64,000 nucleotides of DNA. Source: Niabella drilacis (lineage in GTDB: Bacteria; Bacteroidota; Bacteroidia; Chitinophagales; Chitinophagaceae). The notes under the pieces are model-generated. The model was not told the origin of the DNA and did no database searches. It was given only the letters and a program-made list of their open reading frames with translations. Below, one piece after another: positions 18,401-26,964 of this stretch. The stretch spans positions 62,001 through 126,000 of the forward strand of contig NZ_FMZO01000008.1 in the NCBI RefSeq assembly GCF_900101395.1, in the 5' to 3' direction. The number at the start of each line of letters is the position of its first letter. Positions within the stretch are counted from its first letter, which is position 1. Made by a program: the position numbers and the translations under genes.

Positions 18401-18568
18401 ATCAAAAGATTGAAGATTAACGGGGCCCGGTTCTATATCAATGGGTATAACCTGTTTTCGATCGACAATATAAAGAAGCTGGAAACGGATCCTGAAATTG
18501 CAGACGATAATGGTCTTCAATATCCCCAGAATAAGTTTGTAAACATTGGTTTTAATCTATCATTGTAA
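15452..18568 (+). CDS. SusC/RagA-type outer-membrane transporter (PUL 1)
   Basis: The 1038-residue protein has a signal peptide (to ~19), a CarboxypepD_reg-like domain (ISGKITDEKGAPLAGASV, ~25-100), a plug domain (~110-230; it contains IQIRGMGAP and a YGSRAANGVVLV segment typical of SusC) and a long beta-barrel. It is the TonB-driven importer of the locus and should form a lidded pair with the SusD protein 13 bases downstream. The plug has FIIDD in place of the more usual Y/FVIDG. Regulation is probably by the kinase/regulator pair next door through the direct repeat upstream. The imported glycan is probably an arabino-oligosaccharide, inferred from the enzymes downstream. Confidence 0.95.
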   Translation: MKLKILVFLVLVSAGLSAQTLISGKITDEKGAPLAGASVTLQGTTTAAATNEQGMYQITAPPNGTLLFTSVGYGEQQVAVNNQQTINVSLTVSTSDLGEIVVVGYGSKKKADITSAIASVSADDIARVRGGSTVGTALAGKMAGVSFRMPDGRPGASANIQIRGMGAPLFIIDDIQQDAGQFNNLAQDDIESITVLKDAAASIYGSRAANGVVLVKTKKGRTGQKSRVNVGGYYGWQNWSRFPHTTNAYEWMVGKADAEMTFYGKTDITQAELDKWKAGTEYGYWNEDWRKLIIAKNAPQYSFNVNATGGSEKVNYYVSVTHLDQKGVYGTDREFDFNRTNIQSNIDARISERLKVGLQINGRIETRDQPGVPGVDDYWAARFALFRNRPMELAYANNNKLYPNDIGHNAENWAVQSKALTGYWRSDWRVLQSNFNAEYQVPGIKGLTASGKYSYYLADNVTNGHEYTYDVYTYHPESDTYEKKVGSSNPYRERILEKVFNNVFQAQLDYSRSFGDHNIAALFLNERIERKHLRTFQHAVPKVNGLPIMFWNDMDGQNFADIQEEEARVGYVLKLNYNYASRYYLEFAGRRDASWKFAPDRRVGYFPSVSAAWRLTQERFFQNLIGENSVLNELKIRGSYGILGDDNIGIGPFDYLVGYQYNTGVAILDGVPITTSTLRNSGIKVDNVSWFESRITDLGVDLEFFDHKLQASADYFYRKRTGLLGTKYDILLPSEIGYGLPRENVNSDARFGAEGSVKYSNNSGKLGYSVGGNISISRAKFLESYKPIFFNSWDQYRNSAESRYSDIFWGYEVTGQFRSFEEINNYPVNIDGEGNRTLRPGSFIYKDQNGDGSINELDERPIGYTTQGQPNIQYGLQIGLNYRNFNFNIDFSGGALYSWNQNWEMRWPYQNTGALRSEIYNDRWHREDIFDLNSAWIPGKYPAISFNESWRSDYNKNSTFWLHNIKYLRARTIELGYSLPQQLIKRLKINGARFYINGYNLFSIDNIKKLETDPEIADDNGLQYPQNKFVNIGFNLSL

Positions 18569-18581
18569 ATCCTGAAGTATA

Positions 18582-20471
18582 ATGAAACACATTACTATAT
18601 ACCTGTTATTGTTTACCGTCGTATTGGCTGCAAGTTGCAGGAAGGATTCGGATTTTTTAGACCGGAAACCTACGGATGTGGTTGCTCCGGAAGAGGTTTG
18701 GAAAGATAAGAACCTGGTGTTATCCGTATTGGCGGGCTTTTACGACCGTTTTCCGGATTACCAGCGGATTGACCGCTGGTGGGAGTTCTCCAATTTTGAT
18801 GAAGCTTTTCCTTCGGCTGCGGGTGATTACTGGCGTATCCAGAGTACGGATTGGGCCTATGACTGGTGGTCTTCCTGGGATTATGCATTTATCCGGGATC
18901 TGAATATGTTCATCCAGGCCGGCAACGCGGCTACCGAGCTGGACGCAATGGATAAAGACCGTTTCCTGGCTGAGGCCCGGTTTATAAGGGCATCTGTTTA
19001 TTTTGACCTGGTAAAGAAGATGGGCGGGGTTCCCCTGATCCTGGAGCCAATGGATTACGATTTTAGCGGCGATCCTACCTATTTGAGGCACCCCCGCGCT
19101 AAAGAGAGTGAAGTATATGATTTTGTACTGGGCGAGCTGGAAGCCATAAAAGATCAGTTGCCCGAAGACGGAACGCAGACAAGAGCTACCTGGGGCGCAG
19201 CACTGGCTACAGAAGCCCGGGCTGCATTGTATGCCGGCTCGGTAGCTAGATATGGCGCTGCTACTCCCGAGGTTTCATTGCCGGGAGGTGAAGTGGGCAT
19301 CCCCAAGGAAAAAGCCGAAGCCTATTATGAAAAGGCTTTTGCTGCTGCAAAAGCGATCATTGATTCCAAAACCTATTCACTATATCAAAAAAAAGATGAT
19401 CTGTCGGAGAATTTTGCCTCCCTGTTTACCGACAAGGCAGGTAACCCGGAAGTGATCTTTGCCAGGGATTATCTAATAAAAGCCGGCAAAACACATGGAT
19501 ATACCTTAAGCAATCAGCCCCGTACTTCTGCAGAAGAACAGCAGGGCGGAAGGCTGAACCCCTCGCTGAACCTGGCAGAAGAATTTGAATTGCTCAATAA
19601 CACGTTTGCCCCTTTTAAAACAAATGAAGCTGCCGGTGGGTTTGCATTTTATAACAATATTGGCGACATCTTTGCCGGTCGTGATGCCCGGCTGCGGGGC
19701 ACCATTATTATCCCGGGTGACCAGTTCAAGGGGATCACCGTAGACATCTGGGCGGGCTGGCAGCTTGCGAACGGATCCGTGATCACCGGTGATCAGTTCG
19801 GACAAATAAAGGACAAGGTATTACCGGGAGACCCCAAAGCGGTTCAGGTGGTGGGAAAAGACGGCCCCATTGATGCCCTGGAATTTGGCGCACAGACCGG
19901 CTTTTTTGTACGCAAGTATATGGACCCGAATGTAGGGTCCGGGCGTATCGGTACCCAAAGCGATGTCTGGTGGATCCGTTACCGGTATGCAGAGGTATTG
20001 CTGAATGCAGCCGAGGCGGCATTTGAGCTGGGAAATAAAGACGTGGCTGCCGGGTACCTGAACGAGGTACGAAAAAGGGCCGGGCTGGTAACACCGTTGA
20101 CTGCGGCCGGCATCACTTTTGACCGCATTGTGCATGAAAGGAGGGTGGAGCTTGCCTTTGAAGATCATATTCTATGGGACCGCAAAAGATGGCGCATTGC
20201 GCATAAGACCTGGAACGGAGAGGCATTGAATGCCACCACCGTCACACAGGATTTAGGAAGCGCCACCAGGATCAATACCATGGTCTTTGGCCTGTGGCCC
20301 TATAAATATTACGACCCTTCCGGACCCAATAACGGGAAGTATATTTTCAAAGTGGTAAAGCCCAGCAGGGTTTCGAAGGCTCATAATTTCAGGATGGGTA
20401 ATTACTATTCGCTGATCAATGCTTCCATTACATCCAACAACCCATTAATAGTAAAACAACCCAATCAGTAA
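18582..20471 (+). CDS. SusD/RagB-type surface glycan-binding lipoprotein (PUL 1)
   Basis: The 629-residue lipoprotein (lipobox Cys19, LAASC) has SusD family features: N-terminal FLDRKPTD, helical TPR-like units through the middle (RFLAEARFIRASVYFDLV), and the C-terminal block with ADEVLLNAAEAAFELG-like and NEVRKRAGL sequences. It sits as the lid on the SusC barrel at the cell surface and binds the glycan. It is 13 bases after susC and 21 bases before the DUF3823 gene, clearly one operon. Confidence 0.95.
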   Translation: MKHITIYLLLFTVVLAASCRKDSDFLDRKPTDVVAPEEVWKDKNLVLSVLAGFYDRFPDYQRIDRWWEFSNFDEAFPSAAGDYWRIQSTDWAYDWWSSWDYAFIRDLNMFIQAGNAATELDAMDKDRFLAEARFIRASVYFDLVKKMGGVPLILEPMDYDFSGDPTYLRHPRAKESEVYDFVLGELEAIKDQLPEDGTQTRATWGAALATEARAALYAGSVARYGAATPEVSLPGGEVGIPKEKAEAYYEKAFAAAKAIIDSKTYSLYQKKDDLSENFASLFTDKAGNPEVIFARDYLIKAGKTHGYTLSNQPRTSAEEQQGGRLNPSLNLAEEFELLNNTFAPFKTNEAAGGFAFYNNIGDIFAGRDARLRGTIIIPGDQFKGITVDIWAGWQLANGSVITGDQFGQIKDKVLPGDPKAVQVVGKDGPIDALEFGAQTGFFVRKYMDPNVGSGRIGTQSDVWWIRYRYAEVLLNAAEAAFELGNKDVAAGYLNEVRKRAGLVTPLTAAGITFDRIVHERRVELAFEDHILWDRKRWRIAHKTWNGEALNATTVTQDLGSATRINTMVFGLWPYKYYDPSGPNNGKYIFKVVKPSRVSKAHNFRMGNYYSLINASITSNNPLIVKQPNQ

Positions 20472-20492
20472 AACTCTAAAACTGTATTTCAG

Positions 20493-21206
20493 ATGAACTA
20501 CATAAAATTTTATAGCCGTTTATGGATGCTCTGTCTGACCCTGGTGATGGCCTCCTGTGCAAAAGACAACTATGCGCCGCCCTCCTCGGCATTTACCGGG
20601 AGGATCGTGTACCAGGGCACGCCCCTGGGAACGGAAGATGGGCAGGTGTATTTTGAATTGTGGCAGCCGGGTTTCGGAAAAAGTGGTTCCATTAATGTAG
20701 CGGTAGCACAGGATGGCAGTTATTCAGCAATGTTATTTAACGGCAGCTATAAGCTGGTGCTGCCGGGTGGCCAGGGGGCTTTTATGGGAAAAAACCTTTC
20801 CAATGGAATACCGGATACATTGCAATTGGATATCAGCGGTAACAAATCGCTGGATCTTGAAGTAACCCCCTATTATATGATACGGAACCAGCAGATCACC
20901 GCCTCCGGGAAAACAATAACGGCAACCTGCGCACTCGAAAAGATCATCACCGATGCCAATGCAAAGAATATAGAGCGGGTTTCACTGTACATCAATAAAA
21001 CACAGTTTGTGGCAGCCAGCGATACCCGGAAGATTGCGAATGCCGATCTTGGGGGAGGTGCTATCACGGATATGAACAATATTTCGCTATCTGTTGCAGT
21101 CCCGGATATACAGCCCACCCAGAATTATGTTTTTGCCCGTATTGGTGTAAAGATTGCGGGTGTGGAAGATATGCTTTACGGACCGTTACAGAAGATAACT
21201 TTTTAA
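20493..21206 (+). CDS. DUF3823 surface lipoprotein (PUL 1)
   Basis: The 237-residue lipoprotein (lipobox Cys22, VMASC) matches DUF3823, whose members sit directly after susD in PULs of many Bacteroidota. It has an N-terminal transthyretin-like beta-sandwich (FTGRIVYQGTPLG onward) and a second beta-rich C-terminal half. It is probably an extra surface glycan-binding protein. It lies in the operon between susD and the first enzyme. No binding site can be named from sequence. Confidence 0.87.
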   Translation: MNYIKFYSRLWMLCLTLVMASCAKDNYAPPSSAFTGRIVYQGTPLGTEDGQVYFELWQPGFGKSGSINVAVAQDGSYSAMLFNGSYKLVLPGGQGAFMGKNLSNGIPDTLQLDISGNKSLDLEVTPYYMIRNQQITASGKTITATCALEKIITDANAKNIERVSLYINKTQFVAASDTRKIANADLGGGAITDMNNISLSVAVPDIQPTQNYVFARIGVKIAGVEDMLYGPLQKITF

Positions 21207-21237
21207 GCCCATTGGTTTTTGCACCCCGCGTTTGATT

Positions 21238-22254
21238 ATGAAGTATACGCAGATCGTTTTTTTGTTTTTTTTATTTTGCCGGCCCGCAGGGGAAGCGGCA
21301 GCCCAGGGGGGCGTTTCTTTGCGGGCAGCGCCTGCGCCGCTTTTCAGGGACCCCGTTACGGACGGCGCTGCAGACCCGGTGATGATTTATAATGAACAGG
21401 AAAAAAGCTGGTGGATGCTTTATACGCAGCGCAGGGCCAACCAGGAACTGCCGGATGTGGCTTTTTGCTATGGAAACCCCATTGCTATAGCATCCACAGA
21501 CGATCACGGTAAAACCTGGGTATACCGCGGAACAATTGACCTGGCTATTGAGCCCGGCACCAATACGTTCTGGGCTCCGGATGTTGTATATAAGAACGGG
21601 GTATATCATTTATTTGTTACCTATATCCGGGGCGTACGCAGCCATTGGGGGGGCGATTCGCAGCTGGCGTACTATACCAGTAAAGACTTGTGGCACTGGA
21701 AATTTCAGCAGTTCATAAACGTGGGGGTTAAAAATGTTATTGACGGCTGCATTATGGAAAAGCCCGGAGGCGGATGGCGGATGTGGTACAAGGGGCCGGG
21801 AGCGCATACTTATGCTTCCGACAGCCGGGACCTGAAGCACTGGACACCGCAGGACAGTGTGGTGATCGACGGCGCGCCGCATGAAGGACCCAATGTGTTT
21901 GCGTTTGCCGGGTACTACTGGATGCTTACTGATGAGTGGTCCGGGATGCGTGTATACCGGTCCTCCGACCTGGAAACCTGGGAAAAGCAGGGAATGATCC
22001 TTTCAGAAAAAGGCAGACGACCCGATGACAGTCCCACTGGTGCGCACGGAGATGCCGTTGTGGCTGGAGGCAAAGCCTATGTGTTCTATTTCACACACCC
22101 GGGGCGCAAAACACATTTTGAAGCAAAGATGAATGCCAGTGGCATCTACCCCTTTGAAGAGAGACGCTCCTCCATCCAGGTAGCAGCCCTGGTATTTAAA
22201 GAGGGAACCCTGGTAGCCAAAAGAGATGAACCGTTTGATTTCTGGCTTCCGTAG
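21238..22254 (+). CDS. GH43-like five-bladed propeller glycosidase (PUL 1)
   Basis: The 338-residue secreted enzyme has the furanosidase five-blade propeller layout: a first Asp in AADPVM (Asp46), a mid-chain Asp in VIDGCIM (Asp169) and a Glu in HEGPNVF (Glu216), which match the base, pKa-modulating and acid positions of GH43. The blades carry YTSKDLWHWK-like repeats. The match to canonical GH43 is looser than in the later genes, so GH117 or another clan GH-F family is possible. I start at the ATG at 21238, not the TTG at 21232, since it leads straight into the signal peptide. Confidence 0.72.
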   Translation: MKYTQIVFLFFLFCRPAGEAAAQGGVSLRAAPAPLFRDPVTDGAADPVMIYNEQEKSWWMLYTQRRANQELPDVAFCYGNPIAIASTDDHGKTWVYRGTIDLAIEPGTNTFWAPDVVYKNGVYHLFVTYIRGVRSHWGGDSQLAYYTSKDLWHWKFQQFINVGVKNVIDGCIMEKPGGGWRMWYKGPGAHTYASDSRDLKHWTPQDSVVIDGAPHEGPNVFAFAGYYWMLTDEWSGMRVYRSSDLETWEKQGMILSEKGRRPDDSPTGAHGDAVVAGGKAYVFYFTHPGRKTHFEAKMNASGIYPFEERRSSIQVAALVFKEGTLVAKRDEPFDFWLP

Positions 22255-22305
22255 CATTAGAAACCGGATCTTTGTAGAAGATCATTCTGAAGATAAATTG
22301 AAAAT

Positions 22306-24366
22306 ATGACTGGTATTAAAAAAGGCTGGATAGCAGGGCTCCTGTTCCTTACTGTAACAGGATATGCACAGCAAAAGACTGCTGCTGATATTGTATCCAA
22401 TGTGGACCGTCCGGATAATGCGGCAACCAATAACTTTTATGCAGGCAGCAAAAAGCCGTTGCAACCACTGCATTTTATAAAATTGCCGGTTGGTGCGGTA
22501 CGGCCCAATGGCTGGCTGCTGAAGTACCTGGAGCTCCAGCGCGACGGCCTTACCGGGCAATTGGGAGAGATCAGTGCCTGGCTGGCAAAAAAGGACAATG
22601 CCTGGCTGAGCACGGATGGCAAAGGGGATCATGGCTGGGAGGAAGTTCCCTATTGGCTAAAAGGATACGGGAACCTGGGATATATACTTAACGACCCCAA
22701 AATAATAGCAGAAACAAAGACCTGGATCAACGCGGTTTTAGCCAGCCAGCGCGCAGACGGATATTTTGGACCGGAGATCCTCAAAAACGGCAGGCCGGAT
22801 CTTTGGGGAAATATGATCATGCTCTGGTGTTTACAGTCGTACTATGAATATTCCAATGATAAAAGAGTATTGCCATTTATGGAACGTTACTTTAAATGGG
22901 AGTACCGGTTGCCGGACAGCCTGTTCCTGAAAGACTACTGGGAGAACAGCCGCGGGGGCGATAATCTTTTAAGCGTGTACTGGCTGTACAACCGTACCGG
23001 TAATAACGAATGGCTGCTGGAGCTGGCAAAGAAAATTGACCGGAATACGGCCAACTGGCGTCAGAAAGAAAGCCTCCCCAACTGGCATAATGTAAATATT
23101 GCCCAGTCTTTCAGGGAGCCGGCTACCTATTTTCTTCAAACCGGTAACCCGTCCGATCTGGAAGCTACCTATAACGATTTTCACCTGGTAAGGGACCGGT
23201 TTGGAAACGTACCGGGGGGGATGTTTGGGGCAGATGAAAATGCACGAAAGGGCTATGCAGATCCCCGGCAGGGCGTGGAAACCTGTGGTATGGTAGAGCA
23301 AATGGCCTCCGATGAGATCCTGCTCGGAATTACCGGTGATCCGTTTTGGGCAGACAACGCCGAAGACGTTGCTTTGAACACCTATCCTGCAGCGGTAATG
23401 CCCGATTTTAAAGCGCTGCGGTATATCACCAGCCCAAATATGTCGATCAGCGACAGTAAGAATCACCATCCGGGCATCGACAATAAGGGCCCCTTCCTGA
23501 TGATGAATCCTTTCAGCTCCCGGTGCTGTCAGCACAATCATGCACAGGGCTGGCCCTATTATGCAGAACACCTGTTTATGGCTACACCGGACAAGGGACT
23601 GGCAGCACTGCTGTATGCTGAGGCCGTAGTGAATGCCCGGGTAGGCAATGGAAACCCTGTACAGGTGAAAAGCACGGGAAAATACCCGTTTGATGAAAAA
23701 ATGAATTTCGTAATAACCACCGCATCTGCAAACCGGTTTCCCCTTTATTTACGGATACCGGGCTGGTGTACCGATGCGGCAGTTTTGATCAATGGCAAAA
23801 AATCGGCACAACATTTTAAACCCGGCTCTTATATCCGGATCGAACGGACATGGAAGACGGGGGATAAGGTAGAACTGGAGCTGCCGATGGAGATAAAAGT
23901 GCGTGAATGGGCAAAGAATAAGAACAGCATCAGTGTTGACAGGGGCCCGCTGACGTATTCCCTAAAGATCAAAGAGCGGTATATAAAGGCCGACAGTAAG
24001 GCCTCGGCCATCGGCGACTCCAAATGGCAGGAATCGGCCGACCCTGAAAAATGGCCTTCGTATGAGATCGTGCCCGCTTCTGACTGGAACTACGGCCTGA
24101 TGTATAATAAGGGAAACAGCGGGTCGCTTTTCAGTATCACAAAAAAGCAGTGGCCCCGCAATAATTTCCCTTTTACGCCCGAACAGGCGCCGGTTGTTTT
24201 GCACGCCAGGGCTAAAAAGATCCCCGGCTGGAAGATAGACGGGAATGGGCTTACAGATGTATTACCCCAAAGCCCGGTAACTGCGGCGGGCAAAGAGGAA
24301 ACGGTAGAACTGATCCCGATGGGAGCCGCCCGTTTACGTATTTCGGCTTTTCCTGTTGTGCATTAG
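22306..24366 (+). CDS. GH127/GH146-like beta-L-arabinofuranosidase (PUL 1)
   Basis: The 686-residue secreted protein is a DUF1680-type enzyme: an (alpha/alpha)6 barrel followed by beta-sandwich domains. The zinc-thiolate catalytic set of this clan is present: Glu325 and Cys327 in ETCGMVE, and Cys407-Cys408 in SRCCQHN. In characterised GH127 enzymes the first Cys of the CC pair is the nucleophile. It should remove beta-L-arabinofuranose, or a related sugar, from side chains. It has a paralogue eight kilobases downstream (30104). Family membership is firm; GH127 versus GH146 cannot be settled by eye. Confidence 0.85.
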   Translation: MTGIKKGWIAGLLFLTVTGYAQQKTAADIVSNVDRPDNAATNNFYAGSKKPLQPLHFIKLPVGAVRPNGWLLKYLELQRDGLTGQLGEISAWLAKKDNAWLSTDGKGDHGWEEVPYWLKGYGNLGYILNDPKIIAETKTWINAVLASQRADGYFGPEILKNGRPDLWGNMIMLWCLQSYYEYSNDKRVLPFMERYFKWEYRLPDSLFLKDYWENSRGGDNLLSVYWLYNRTGNNEWLLELAKKIDRNTANWRQKESLPNWHNVNIAQSFREPATYFLQTGNPSDLEATYNDFHLVRDRFGNVPGGMFGADENARKGYADPRQGVETCGMVEQMASDEILLGITGDPFWADNAEDVALNTYPAAVMPDFKALRYITSPNMSISDSKNHHPGIDNKGPFLMMNPFSSRCCQHNHAQGWPYYAEHLFMATPDKGLAALLYAEAVVNARVGNGNPVQVKSTGKYPFDEKMNFVITTASANRFPLYLRIPGWCTDAAVLINGKKSAQHFKPGSYIRIERTWKTGDKVELELPMEIKVREWAKNKNSISVDRGPLTYSLKIKERYIKADSKASAIGDSKWQESADPEKWPSYEIVPASDWNYGLMYNKGNSGSLFSITKKQWPRNNFPFTPEQAPVVLHARAKKIPGWKIDGNGLTDVLPQSPVTAAGKEETVELIPMGAARLRISAFPVVH

Positions 24367-24672
24367 GGGAGCTCATACAGATAATGAATTTAGTAAAAAG
24401 TTGCTATTGATTTTATTGAAATGTTTCCGGAAGGTTTATGCGGGCACAAATGGCTGCGGCGCCCCGGCCGGTATTGCTACCAGCCATCAGGCAGGGGGCA
24501 GAAAAGAGGTACAGTTGATTTTGACGCCGGTTCATTATCAGCACTCCGGCAGATCGGGTTGCTGCGAAAATCAGCGGTACCCTCTGCGCTCATCAGCGGA
24601 ATGCCCGTACTGCGCCCCGGGCTCCACAATAGAAATTTAAAATAATCCATAACTCAAAACAATCATCAAATC
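24367..24672. other. Gap inside PUL 1 without a supported gene
   Basis: About 300 bases separate two enzyme genes. Overlapping open frames of 74-94 codons exist (24356-24640, 24421-24645), but their products are rich in Arg, Cys and Pro, match nothing I know and have no export signal. No promoter box or strong hairpin stands out. It may be decayed coding DNA. Confidence 0.45.
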
Positions 24673-25839
24673 ATGAATCGGGTATTTAAAAAAGTAAAGT
24701 TTATGGGGCTGGTCACTATTGTGGGAGCTCTCTTTGGGGTCTCGTGTACCTCGCAGGAACAGAATGACGAAGCGGATGCAGAGCCGGATATACGGGAAGT
24801 CTGGACCGTGCAGCAGGCCAATAACTGGTATGCCGCACAGCCCTGGTATGTAGGTGCAGACTTTTTACCCAGTACGGCTATTAACCAGCTGGAGATGTGG
24901 CAGGCGGAAACGTTTGATACAGCAACGATCGATAAAGAACTGGCGATGGCAGAGTCGATCGGTATGAACGTAATGCGGGTTTACCTGCATGACCTGGTAT
25001 TTAAAAATGATGAGCAGGGTTTCTATGACCGGATCAATAAATTCCTGGAGATCGCAGACCGGCATAAAATAAAAATATTGTTCACCATTTTTGATTCCTG
25101 CTGGGATCCTTTTCCAAAAGCCGGGAAGCAACGGGATCCCAAACCCTTTGTGCATAACTCCGGCTGGGTACAAAGCCCGGGGCAGGAGGTGTTAAAGGAC
25201 TCCACGCAATACCCGGGGCTGGAACGGTATGTAAAAGCCCTGGTGGGCAAATTTGCCAATGACCAGCGGATCATAGCCTGGGACGTATGGAATGAACCGG
25301 ATAATATGACCGGGGCATCCTATGAAAAAGTGGAGATCCCCAATAAGGTAGACCTGGTACTGCCGCTGCTTAAAAAAACATTTGAATGGGCCCGGAGTGC
25401 CAACCCTTCGCAGCCCCTGACCTCAGGTGTATGGGCCGGCAACTGGGAGGCGGACAGTACCCTGAAGCCGATCGAGCGCCTGCAGCTGGAAGAATCCGAT
25501 ATCGTATCTTTCCATTGTTATGACGACTCGCTGACGCTAAAGAAAAAGATCCAGCAGCTTCAGCGCTACCATAAGCCGCTCTGGTGTACTGAGTATATGG
25601 CAAGACCCAATAAGAGCACGTTCCAGAGCTCATTGCCGGTTGCAAAAGAAAATAAGGTGGCGATGATCAACTGGGGGTTTGTAGATGGCAAATCGCAAAC
25701 CATTTATCCCTGGGACAGCTGGACAAAAACATATACCGGCGAACCGCCACTTTGGTTCCATGATATTTTCAGGAAAGACGGATCCCCCTATAAACAGGAG
25801 GAAGTAGACTTTATAAAATTAATGACCGGGAAAAAATAA
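24673..25839 (+). CDS. Clan GH-A glycoside hydrolase lipoprotein (PUL 1)
   Basis: The 388-residue lipoprotein (Cys25, FGVSC) has a TIM-barrel glycosidase pattern: IGMNVMRVYLHD in an early strand, the acid/base Glu208 in WDVWNEPDN and the nucleophile Glu307 in LWCTEYMARP. This is the clan GH-A arrangement (GH5-like; homologues are often labelled 1,4-beta-xylanase). In this locus it may open the backbone or an inner side chain, for example a beta-galactan or arabinan-linked core. The activity is not determinable from sequence. It is likely anchored at the outer membrane. Confidence 0.78.
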   Translation: MNRVFKKVKFMGLVTIVGALFGVSCTSQEQNDEADAEPDIREVWTVQQANNWYAAQPWYVGADFLPSTAINQLEMWQAETFDTATIDKELAMAESIGMNVMRVYLHDLVFKNDEQGFYDRINKFLEIADRHKIKILFTIFDSCWDPFPKAGKQRDPKPFVHNSGWVQSPGQEVLKDSTQYPGLERYVKALVGKFANDQRIIAWDVWNEPDNMTGASYEKVEIPNKVDLVLPLLKKTFEWARSANPSQPLTSGVWAGNWEADSTLKPIERLQLEESDIVSFHCYDDSLTLKKKIQQLQRYHKPLWCTEYMARPNKSTFQSSLPVAKENKVAMINWGFVDGKSQTIYPWDSWTKTYTGEPPLWFHDIFRKDGSPYKQEEVDFIKLMTGKK

Positions 25840-26010
25840 CAGCCCGTTCCCTGATATCATTACCCTGTTCTGTCAATGATCGGTCAATGGATATCGGGCG
25901 CCCTTTCCGAAGAGGTCCCCTTGAACGTTTATCCGGGGGATTCCTTTGGAAATAAAGGTGCGGGCTTCCGGGGGTAAAAGTATTGCAGGCAGAACAAAAG
26001 AAAAAGATAT

Positions 26011-26964
26011 ATGTACCGTATTTTTTTAATGATCCTTATTGTTTCATTGTATTGCGCGTCACCGTTAAGAGCGCAAACGGAAGACGGGCAAAATCCGCTG
26101 ATGGCAGACCCCGCTATTTTTTTTCATAATGGGGTTTATTATTTGTATGGCACAAATGGCAGGGGAGCGGATAACGGCTTTATTGCTTATACATCCACAG
26201 ACCTCCGCTCCTGGAAGGCCGCCGGGAAAGTACTGACCCCGGGAGATGCATTTGGGACCCGGGGCTTTTGGGCGCCCCAGGTCTTTATGTATAAAGGCCG
26301 GTTTTATATGGCTTATACGGCAAATGAGCATATTGCCATCGCCGTTGCCGGTCACCCGCTGGGACCGTTCAGACAGGAAAAACAGGTGCCTTTAGAGGGA
26401 CCGGTGCGGATGATCGACCCTTTTGTGTTTTTTGATAAAGGAAAGATCTATCTCTATCATGTGCGCCTCCGGGAGGGCAACCGGATCTTTGTAGCAGAAA
26501 TGGATAGTGAACTGACAGCAATCAAAGAGAACACCGCAAGGGAATGCATCTATGCTGAGCAGGGCTGGGAAAATACGGAGGATGCTAAATGGAGCGTTAC
26601 GGAAGGCCCGACGGTTTTCAAAAGAGGAAGTCTTTATTATATGCTTTACTCGGCCAATGATTTCCGCAATCCTGATTATGCCATCGGCGTTGCCACCAGT
26701 ACATCGCCCCTGGGCCCGTGGACGAAGGACCCGGCTAACCCGGTGATTTCTAAAACCACGGTGGGTATGAACGGTACCGGGCATGGGGATCTTTTTAGAG
26801 ACGCAAACGGTAACTGGCAATATGTACTGCATACCCATTTTTCCGGTACAAAGGTTGGCCCCCGAAAAACAGCGATCATACAATTGCTGTTTTCAAAAAA
26901 GAAAAACGATCCATTAGTGAAAGCAGCTCCCGAAACGTTCAGATTTTTAAACAACATAAAATGA
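26011..26964 (+). CDS. GH43 enzyme, arabinofuranosidase/arabinanase type (PUL 1)
   Basis: The 317-residue secreted protein is a single five-bladed propeller with the GH43 triad: Asp33 in MADPAIF, Asp136 in MIDPFVF and Glu198 in TEGPTVF. Other family hallmarks are YTSTDLRSWK and FWAPQVF. GH43 enzymes of this size act on alpha-L-arabinofuranosyl or beta-xylosyl linkages; with its neighbours, an arabinose-releasing role is favoured. Its last four bases overlap the next gene (ATGA), so the two GH43 genes are translationally coupled. Signal peptide cleavage is probably after LRAQ. Confidence 0.88.
   Translation: MYRIFLMILIVSLYCASPLRAQTEDGQNPLMADPAIFFHNGVYYLYGTNGRGADNGFIAYTSTDLRSWKAAGKVLTPGDAFGTRGFWAPQVFMYKGRFYMAYTANEHIAIAVAGHPLGPFRQEKQVPLEGPVRMIDPFVFFDKGKIYLYHVRLREGNRIFVAEMDSELTAIKENTARECIYAEQGWENTEDAKWSVTEGPTVFKRGSLYYMLYSANDFRNPDYAIGVATSTSPLGPWTKDPANPVISKTTVGMNGTGHGDLFRDANGNWQYVLHTHFSGTKVGPRKTAIIQLLFSKKKNDPLVKAAPETFRFLNNIK

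Noticed and set aside
24356-24640. 94-codon frame between two PUL 1 enzyme genes
   Set aside because: Begins inside the previous gene, product has no signal or domain, and another frame is equally long there.
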